Assembly (NCBI GenBank): GCA_025980505.1
Contig: JAICXI010000152.1
Span: 1-5,587, forward strand
Length of the DNA stretch: 5,587 nucleotides
Direction of reading: 5' to 3'
Source: a bacterium
Lineage (GTDB): Bacteria > Oederibacteriota > Muellerivitia > Muellerivitales > Muellerivitaceae
The notes under the pieces were generated by a model that searched no databases, had not been told where the DNA came from, and worked only from the letters and a program-made list of their open reading frames with translations. A program made the translations under genes and the position numbers. Shown piece by piece: positions 1 to 3,776 of this stretch; position 1 is the stretch's first letter; every line of letters starts with the position of its first letter.

Positions 1-295
1 AAACCTCCTTCAAAGTCGATCCGGGACTGCCGTCTTCCCGCTCCGCTTCCTTTTTCAACCGATCCTCCTGTTCGGGGGTCAATGGGACGTTGTAATAGCG
101 GGTCAGCATTTCCAACGCCACCTCACCGCAAAGGTTGGGGGCGGTTTGGCGCACCACGGGAAGATCCAGGAGGACGGCTTGGTCGGAAAGCGTCTTCATT
201 CCGGAGGTGGTTGCGCAGCCCGGCGAAAGTAAGGAGAGGGCCAGGAGAAGGGCGGCGCAGGCACGCTTCGGGCGAAGAGAAATGAGGGAGGCCAT
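1..295 (-). CDS. C39-like cysteine peptidase, exported, probably lipoprotein (partial, 3' end beyond window)
   Basis: The minus strand is open from ATG 295 to the window edge (98 codons visible). An in-frame TAA lies upstream with no other ATG between, so this start is the only ATG choice; the SD is weak. Residues 1-27 form an export signal: a basic N-terminus (RPKR), a hydrophobic stretch ALLLALSLLS, then PGC with Cys27 as possible lipidation site. The lipobox is imperfect (Ser at -3, Pro at -2), so lipidation is inferred. Residues 43-70 resemble the start of a C39 papain-like domain: Gln50 lies six residues before Cys56 in NLCG, the spacing of oxyanion-hole Gln and catalytic Cys in that family, followed by ALEMLTRYY. 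The catalytic His and Asp would lie outside the window. The best analogue I know is the PA2778-type peptidase, usually beside a small membrane protein, and such a gene starts divergently at 539. The substrate is unknown. Confidence 0.75.
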   Translation of the reverse strand, partial: MASLISLRPKRACAALLLALSLLSPGCATTSGMKTLSDQAVLLDLPVVRQTAPNLCGEVALEMLTRYYNVPLTPEQEDRLKKEAEREDGSPGSTLKEV

Positions 296-375
296 GGTTT
301 CCGCTTTCGTCCGGCAAGATCGATTTGAGAGGAGCGATAAGTGTAACGCGGCGGGATGTTAAAAAACAGGAGGGG

Positions 376-525
376 ATGAATTTTGCGAAGGGATCCATTA
401 TCAAAATGATAGCGGCGGGATTAAAAAGTCCGGCCCTTGCATATTTTTACAACGCGGTCCACACTCGACCAAGTACAGGTGGAAACGCAGGTCGGAAGCG
501 CGGAGGAAAAAAGCCCCGCTTTTAG
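376..525 (+). CDS. Doubtful 49-codon ORF in the divergent leader region
   Basis: The ATG follows a strong AGGAGG at 368-373, but only two bases separate them, much less than the usual 5-9. The predicted product has a mildly hydrophobic first half (SIIKMIAAGLKSPALAYFY) and a very basic tail (GRKRGGKKPRF). I recognise no family. It ends 13 bases before the start of the 539 gene, so it could be a leader ORF coupled to it, or the AGGAGGGG may be a chance purine run. A small hairpin (AAAAGC-CCC-GCTTTT, 509-523) spans its last codons just before the SD of the next gene. It is kept as a low-confidence entry because of the SD and the position. Confidence 0.18.
   Translation: MNFAKGSIIKMIAAGLKSPALAYFYNAVHTRPSTGGNAGRKRGGKKPRF
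399..411. promoter_or_regulatory. Inverted repeat TATCA-AAA-TGATA, candidate operator
   Basis: This is a perfect 5-bp inverted repeat with a three-base spacer, near the middle of the 243-base gap between two divergent genes (starts at 295 and 539). On the minus strand the right part reads TTGATAATGG, which offers a GATAAT -10-like hexamer for the peptidase gene, but no good -35 lies 17 bases upstream of it. A divergent operator is a reasonable guess; the regulator is unknown. Confidence 0.3.
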
Positions 526-538
526 AGAAGAGGATGGG

Positions 539-874
539 ATGAGAAAAATTGTGATTTTGGTGTCGGGGCTTTGTTTGGCCTTGGTCGGTTTTTCGGAAAG
601 GGTGATGGCGGGACCCCTGCCGGTATCGGCGCAGGAAGGCCTCCAACTGGGCGCCTTGGCCCATGGGGAAGCCCTTTTGGCGCAGAAGGCCGGCGGGTCT
701 TTTCCGAACGCGCCGAGGGCTTTGGAAGCAACGGAAGAATCCTCCTTGAGGACCATGGAGGCCGGATCGCCCGACTTGACGAGGTTGAAGGCGGGGGACG
801 GAGCGGGGACGGTGCTGGTTTGGGCCGTGGTGATCGTCATTTGCGTCATCCTTTTACGGGCCATCGGCGTTTAA
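539..874 (+). CDS. Small exported protein with C-terminal membrane anchor (PA2779-like, tentative)
   Basis: The product has 111 residues. ATG 539 is preceded by a purine-rich GAGAAGAGG. An in-frame ATG at 437 would put about 34 charged residues ahead of the signal peptide, so it is rejected. Residues 1-24 are a signal peptide (MRK, hydrophobic IVILVSGLCLALVGF, cleavage probably after VMA). The middle, about residues 30-85, is polar and probably helical. Residues 91-110 (TVLVWAVVIVICVILLRAIG) are one strong membrane span after an AGDGAG hinge, with almost nothing beyond it. The product is probably anchored in the inner membrane with its middle part outside the cytoplasm. The layout matches the small PA2779-type proteins that accompany PA2778-type C39 peptidases, and such a peptidase is divergent here. 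The link rests on architecture and context, not on clear sequence identity. No enzymatic motif is visible. Confidence 0.72.
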   Translation: MRKIVILVSGLCLALVGFSERVMAGPLPVSAQEGLQLGALAHGEALLAQKAGGSFPNAPRALEATEESSLRTMEAGSPDLTRLKAGDGAGTVLVWAVVIVICVILLRAIGV

Positions 875-967
875 AAAAGGGCGCGGGAGGGGGGGCGCGT
901 CCTTCGGGCGAAAATATCCATGAAGCCGCACGATGAAAAATTCCACGTTCCCTTGAATCCCTTCATT

Positions 968-988
968 GCCGTTTCCGGCCGCTTTTTT
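968..988 (+). terminator. Weak hairpin plus T6, possible early terminator
   Basis: GCCG-TTTC-CGGC (968-979) is followed three bases later by six Ts (983-988), about 95 bases after the 539 gene stops. The stem is only four pairs, so termination would be partial at best. Confidence 0.25.
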
Positions 989-1027
989 CCCCCCAAAGGA
1001 AAGGCCTGCCCGGCCGCCTTGAGTTTA

Positions 1028-1069
1028 AGCAAAGCCCGTGTGTTCCAGCACATGGGCTTTGCTGTTTTT
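1028..1069 (+). terminator. Strong Rho-independent terminator
   Basis: A 15-pair stem (1028-1042 with 1049-1063, one G-U pair) encloses the six-base loop TTCCAG and is followed by GTTTTT. It lies 154 bases after the stop of the 539 gene and about 90 bases before the AI-2E gene, so it separates the two transcription units. The 875-1027 stretch before it shows no convincing gene; it is probably a long 3' untranslated region. Confidence 0.85.
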
Positions 1070-1156
1070 AAAGGGGAAAGGACAGCGCCCCGAAGCAAGG
1101 CGGGCCCGCTATTCGCTTGAGGGCTTTTTCACATTTGTTCCACCGGGAGGAAAAGC

Positions 1157-2206
1157 GTGAAGCATTCCATGCTGTTGGACCGGGCCCAATGGGTCGTCAT
1201 TTTCTTTTTCATCTGTTTCGCGTGGGTCACGTACCAGACCTTTCTTTTAGCCGGTCCTTTCCTGCCCGGCGTTTTGGGCGCGGTAATGCTGGGGATCGTT
1301 TTTTCGCCCCTGTACCAGCGGGTCCTTAAGCGGGTTCGAAAGCCGGACACCGCGGCGGTCCTCCTGACGGCCGGGATTTTTCTCTTGACCGTACTTCCGA
1401 TGGTTTGGATCCTATGGCTGGCCTGGACGGAGGCGGAAAAACTCCGGCCCACGCTGGAAGGCTTCATCGAAAACTACCGGACTCCTTCCTATATCCAGGG
1501 CCTCTTGAGCCCGCTGATCGTTTTTTTTGAGGGGTTCCACGTCGAGTTAAAACCCTTCTTTTTGGACAACGCGGCCAAGATCAGCTCCCGGCTGACTTCG
1601 GGGGGGAGCCGGTTGGCCGGGCACTTGCTCATTACGGTCTTTAACGGCATCGTGTTGATGATGACGCTTTTTTTCGTTTTCCGGGACGGGAAAAAAGGAG
1701 CCGAAATAATCCTTTCGGCCATCCCGATGGGCGAACCCAACAAACAGGCCTTGTTGAAGGGCGTTTACGGAACCTTCCGGGCGGTGGTGGCCGGGGTTTT
1801 CGTGACCGCCGTGACCATCGGTCTGGCGGACATGGCGGTTTTTTTCGTGGCGGGGGTGCCCTTGCCGGTTTTTTTCGGTTTGGTCATCGCTTTTTTTTCC
1901 CTGTTCGGCGCCTCGGTGCTGGTCACCATCCCGGCGGCCTTTTGGGTGATGAACCACGACACGGGAATGGGGATTTTCCTCCTCGTGTGGGGCATTGTGG
2001 TTTCGGTGGTTTCGGACAATGTCTTGAAACCGGTTTTGATCGGGTCCCGGGCCCGCATGCCCTTTCTTATAATGTTTTTCAGCATCCTGGGGGGGATGAA
2101 GTTGTACGGGATCATGGGTCTGTTCCTGGGCCCGATGGTGGTCACCGTCTTTTTGATCTTTTGGGATATTTACCGCAGGGACTATAAGGCTCGAACGGCG
2201 GACTGA
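1157..2206 (+). CDS. AI-2E / PerM-family permease
   Basis: The product is 349 residues, normal for the AI-2E transporter (UPF0118, PerM/YdiK) family of inner-membrane proteins. Members are variously linked to autoinducer-2 or other small-molecule export and to Na+/H+ antiport, so the substrate here cannot be given. The start is GTG 1157: GGGAGG at 1145-1150 is six bases upstream, whereas the in-frame ATG four codons later is spaced worse. Hydrophobic segments lie at about residues 12-32, 35-50, 66-90, 155-176, 207-232, 235-262, 270-288 and 303-338. The soluble stretch 91-154 between the third and fourth matches the family's extramembrane domain. The C-terminal signature is clear: DNVLKPVLIGSRARMPF (287-303), then ILGGMKLYGIMGLFLGP ending at Pro326. 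The dedA-type gene follows after 50-60 bases, with no terminator seen, so the two are probably co-transcribed. Two T8 tracts inside the gene (1521-1528, 1891-1898) do not break the frame. Confidence 0.93.
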   Translation: MKHSMLLDRAQWVVIFFFICFAWVTYQTFLLAGPFLPGVLGAVMLGIVFSPLYQRVLKRVRKPDTAAVLLTAGIFLLTVLPMVWILWLAWTEAEKLRPTLEGFIENYRTPSYIQGLLSPLIVFFEGFHVELKPFFLDNAAKISSRLTSGGSRLAGHLLITVFNGIVLMMTLFFVFRDGKKGAEIILSAIPMGEPNKQALLKGVYGTFRAVVAGVFVTAVTIGLADMAVFFVAGVPLPVFFGLVIAFFSLFGASVLVTIPAAFWVMNHDTGMGIFLLVWGIVVSVVSDNVLKPVLIGSRARMPFLIMFFSILGGMKLYGIMGLFLGPMVVTVFLIFWDIYRRDYKARTAD

Positions 2207-2265
2207 AAACCGCCCCGTTCCGCGGATTAAAAAAAAGGGTTGGCCCTTTACGGAGGATGACCGGA

Positions 2266-2880
2266 GTGGCCCATTGGTTGCATTCCTTACTCGCCCATTA
2301 CGGTTATTGGGCCGTCTTTTCGGTGGTGTTTTTAAACAACCTCTGTTTCCCGGTCCCGGGCGATACCTTGCTTTTGGGGGGCGGTTTTCTCGCGCAAAAA
2401 GGGGTTCTTTCCTTGTGGGCCGTGATCGCCACCGGAACAACCGCCGGCTTCCTGGGGTCCAACGGCGGTTATTGGCTTGGCTTAAGGTACGGGCGCAGCC
2501 TTTTGAAAAAAATCAGCTGGCTCCGGGTCCGGCCCGAAAAGTTCAGGCAATGGGAGCGTTTTTTTGGAAAATACGGGCCCAAAGTCGTCTTCTTCGCGCG
2601 GTTTGTGGCCCTCCTTCATCCCGTCATCGGCCTTTTGGCGGGCATGTGGAAAACGCCATGGCGCCCCTTCCTTTTTTACAACCTGGCCGGGGTTTTCGGC
2701 TACGTCACCCTGTACACCCTCGTGGGATATTTTTTCGGGCAAAAATGGGAAATCTTTAAAAGCTGGCTGGGCCCCATCGCCCTTTACGCGGTTCTGATTT
2801 TTGCCGCCCTGCTGACGCTGGGAGTGTTCCTGCGGCATGCCGTTCACGCTTTCAGCGCGGGGGGGTCCTCCTCCCCATGA
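2266..2880 (+). CDS. DedA-family membrane protein
   Basis: The family (DedA/SNARE-associated, VTT domain) comprises inner-membrane proteins involved in lipid flipping and envelope homeostasis. I chose GTG 2266 (204 residues): GGAGG at 2252-2256 abuts the upstream ATG 2257 with no spacer but lies nine bases from this GTG. ATG 2257 would add three residues. Numbering from GTG, FPVPGDTLLLGGGFLAQKG (28-46) is the family's re-entrant loop with the conserved Asp33. FFARFVALLHPVIGLLAG (109-126) is the second signature with the conserved Arg112. Membrane segments follow at about 136-157 and 168-188. Two positions differ from well-studied E. coli members: the acidic residue in the usual ENL-type motif is Asn24 (NNL), and the second conserved Arg, six residues after the first, is His118. 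It is probably the second gene of an operon with the AI-2E permease, closed by the hairpin at 2930-2954. Confidence 0.92.
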   Translation: MAHWLHSLLAHYGYWAVFSVVFLNNLCFPVPGDTLLLGGGFLAQKGVLSLWAVIATGTTAGFLGSNGGYWLGLRYGRSLLKKISWLRVRPEKFRQWERFFGKYGPKVVFFARFVALLHPVIGLLAGMWKTPWRPFLFYNLAGVFGYVTLYTLVGYFFGQKWEIFKSWLGPIALYAVLIFAALLTLGVFLRHAVHAFSAGGSSSP

Positions 2881-2929
2881 GCTTCCCAAGCGGCCGGCGA
2901 CGGGTCCCTGGAATTTTAAGGGCCGGATG

Positions 2930-2954
2930 AAAAAAGGGGCCCTGGGCCCCTTTT
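2930..2954. terminator. Bidirectional intrinsic terminator
   Basis: The stem AAAAGGGGCC (2932-2941) pairs with GGCCCCTTTT (2945-2954) around loop CTG. On the plus strand it ends in four Ts, 52 bases after the dedA-type stop. On the minus strand it ends in six Ts (complement of 2930-2935), about 50 bases after the stop of the minus-strand gene at 3003. The better T-run faces the minus strand, which supports that small gene being transcribed. Confidence 0.8.
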
Positions 2955-3002
2955 AAGGGAAAAGACGCCTTCCGCCGTTTTAACGCCATCCCTTTTCATC
3001 CA

Positions 3003-3308
3003 TCAAGGGCGATCGTCGTGACGACCGTCGTCCCCGATGTGGATGCGGAGCCCGCCATTAACCGGGTGGTTATAATGACGGCGGTGATGATGTTTCGCCG
3101 GACGGACAATGATCCTGGCCCGAATAGCGTGGTGGCGAGGGCGGCCCGCGCGGGCCGTTGATGTCTTCCGGGCGGATGTGGCGGACCGGGCCGAACCGCC
3201 GCCGCGTTTTCCGCCGTCGCTTTTATCGTGACGGGGATCCTCCGCGGCACAAAGAGCCGTGCCAAGGAAGTAAGCCGCCACCCGGAATAAAATTCTCGTT
3301 CGTTTCAT
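3003..3308 (-). CDS. Small Arg/His-rich probably secreted protein, family unknown
   Basis: The product has 101 residues. ATG 3308 is preceded by AAAAGGGG with about five bases of spacing. Residues 1-21 look like a signal peptide (MKRTR, then ILFRVAAYFLGTALCA), though the cleavage motif is not ideal. The mature part is basic and rich in Arg, Gly and His, about ten His in all, with HHHRRHYNH near residues 70-78, then GGLRIHIGDDGRHDDRP at the end. This tail resembles unclassified periplasmic His-rich proteins, where metal binding is often guessed; I recognise no named family. Support for a real gene is the SD, the signal peptide, a sigma-54-type promoter 36 bases upstream and a terminator after the stop with its better T-run on this strand. 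Against it, all three minus frames here are fairly open because of the GC content, and one other frame reads naturally in the middle third, so a frameshift cannot be ruled out. Confidence 0.52.
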   Translation of the reverse strand: MKRTRILFRVAAYFLGTALCAAEDPRHDKSDGGKRGGGSARSATSARKTSTARAGRPRHHAIRARIIVRPAKHHHRRHYNHPVNGGLRIHIGDDGRHDDRP

Positions 3309-3354
3309 GCCGCCCCTTTTAAGTCCCTCCCGGAATATTGAATTGAGGGGTTGG

Positions 3355-3370
3355 AGCAAGAGGCGGGCCC
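3355..3370 (-). promoter_or_regulatory. Candidate sigma-54 (-24/-12) promoter of the small Arg/His-rich gene
   Basis: The minus strand reads GGGCCCG-CCTC-TTGCT. Against the known sigma-54 consensus TGGCACG-N4-TTGCW it matches 10 of 12 defined bases, with the invariant GG and GC separated by exactly ten bases. A start near 3344 would give a leader of about 36 bases, which includes the AAAAGGGG ribosome site before ATG 3308. A sigma-54 activator is encoded divergently about 400 bases away. Confidence 0.5.
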
Positions 3371-3410
3371 GTGGTAACGCTCCTAATCCCGATGAGTGCC
3401 TTTTTTTTGG

Positions 3411-3520
3411 CGATCAAAGGGATAGGCAAGACCTCGTTTCGATAGGGAAGGCCCGCCGGGGGATTTCAAGAATGGCTGGGAATCGACCCCGCGGTAGGGG
3501 GGAGCCTATCAATTTGAGAG
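3411..3520. other. Long imperfect inverted repeat, UAS region or structured RNA
   Basis: The outer arms are TCAAA-GG-GATAGGC (3414-3427) and GCCTATC-AA-TTTGA (3504-3517): 12 pairs around a two-by-two purine mismatch. Beyond the arms, GA faces GA, then a C-G pair follows. Inside lies a second hairpin: CCGC (3453-3456), GGGG (3458-3461) and GATT (3462-3465) pair with AATC (3481-3484), CCCC (3487-3490) and GCGG (3491-3494). A small CC-TCG-TTT-CGA-TA-GG hairpin (3432-3446) sits between, giving a three-way shape. GATAGG recurs at 3441-3446 and could compete for the right arm. The arms also resemble TTGATCAA-type half-sites at about -70 to -175 from the putative sigma-54 start, so DNA sites for the activator are as likely as an RNA element. 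Confidence 0.4.
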
Positions 3521-3555
3521 GTTTCCGGCGGCGCAAGCAACTAATAAAAAGCAAT

Positions 3556-3586
3556 TTGCCTTTTCCCGAGCAAGAAAGCGTACAAT
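3556..3586 (+). promoter_or_regulatory. Possible sigma-70 promoter of the sigma-54 activator gene
   Basis: TTGCCT (3556-3561) and TACAAT (3581-3586) are separated by 19 bases, longer than the ideal 17. The -10 matches five of six bases. Transcription would start near 3593, inside the palindrome at 3590-3599, leaving a leader of about 180 bases before ATG 3777. Confidence 0.35.
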
Positions 3587-3589
3587 CGT

Positions 3590-3599
3590 ATTGATCAAT
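3590..3599. promoter_or_regulatory. Palindrome ATTGATCAAT, candidate XylR/DmpR-type enhancer site
   Basis: This is a perfect ten-base palindrome. It matches the core of TTGATCAATTGATCAA, the enhancer (UAS) consensus I recall for XylR/DmpR-type activators. It lies at the predicted start of the activator gene, where binding could repress that gene, and about 250 bases upstream of the putative sigma-54 start near 3344. Confidence 0.4.
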
Positions 3600-3776
3600 G
3601 GCCGACTTGCTGACTGATTTTCCAGGCCGATTTGCTCTTGATCCCTGGCCCCGGCGAATGTCCTTAGGGAATTCGAACCAACCACCTCACCAAAATTTCT
3701 TTGGTTCAACCAACTCGGCCCTTCCAAACACTATCATTTTAGTTACTTGAAGATTGACGTCTTTAAGGAGGCGCCC

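Larger units (their letters stand above)
3309..3776. other. 468-base divergent intergenic region, no convincing gene
   Basis: This stretch lies between the small minus-strand gene and the sigma-54 activator gene. From left to right it holds a -24/-12 element on the minus strand (3355-3370), a T8 tract (3401-3408), a 110-base imperfect inverted repeat (3411-3520), a possible sigma-70 promoter (3556-3586), a palindrome (3590-3599) and a small hairpin ACCAAA-ATTTC-TTTGGT (3689-3705). The part after about 3530 is visibly more AT-rich than the neighbouring genes. Open frames in it have unnatural composition and no SD, so I call none. Confidence 0.7.

Noticed and set aside
920..1120. 66-codon plus-strand ORF
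   Set aside because: It runs straight through the strong terminator hairpin at 1028-1069 and has no SD.
1521..1898. Two T8 tracts inside the AI-2E gene as possible phase-variation sites
   Set aside because: T-runs are common in this DNA because of TTT codons, and the frame is intact. Nothing suggests slippage is used.
1547..2440. 297-codon minus-strand ORF opposite the AI-2E gene
   Set aside because: The composition (His/Arg/Pro/Gly-rich, no domain) is that of an antisense shadow of a real membrane-protein gene.
1098..3371. AGGCGGGCCCG shared by 1098-1108 and 3361-3371
   Set aside because: An 11-base GC-rich match in a window this size is expected by chance, and the two contexts differ.
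3401..3408. T8 tract as a plus-strand terminator
   Set aside because: The preceding hairpin (CGCTC with GAGTG) is weak and bulged, and there is no plus-strand gene upstream that needs it.
3405..3520. Known riboswitch classes (TPP, SAM, cobalamin, c-di-GMP, fluoride)
   Set aside because: I compared the region with the conserved cores I know. Only short accidental likenesses appear, such as GATAGGGAAG to part of TPP, without the companion motifs.
3546..3564. AAAAAGCAATTTGCCTTTT as a terminator hairpin
   Set aside because: The symmetric arms leave a one-base loop and an A/C mismatch; the realistic stem is too short to be stable.
3307..3594. 95-codon plus-strand ORF across the divergent intergenic region
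   Set aside because: It has no SD and Arg-rich unnatural composition, and it crosses the inverted-repeat element.
3660..3725. tRNA-like stretch on the minus strand (GCCGAGTTGGTTGAACC near one end, GGTTCGAATTCCC near the other)
   Set aside because: The two pieces recall the D-arm and T-arm of a tRNA-Ser or tRNA-Leu, but no acceptor stem closes, the distance is too short for a class II tRNA and no anticodon arm forms. At most a decayed remnant.
403..3740. CTATCATTTT shared by the minus strand at 403-412 and the plus strand at 3731-3740
   Set aside because: Ten-base matches between strands are expected many times by chance here; there is no shared promoter layout.
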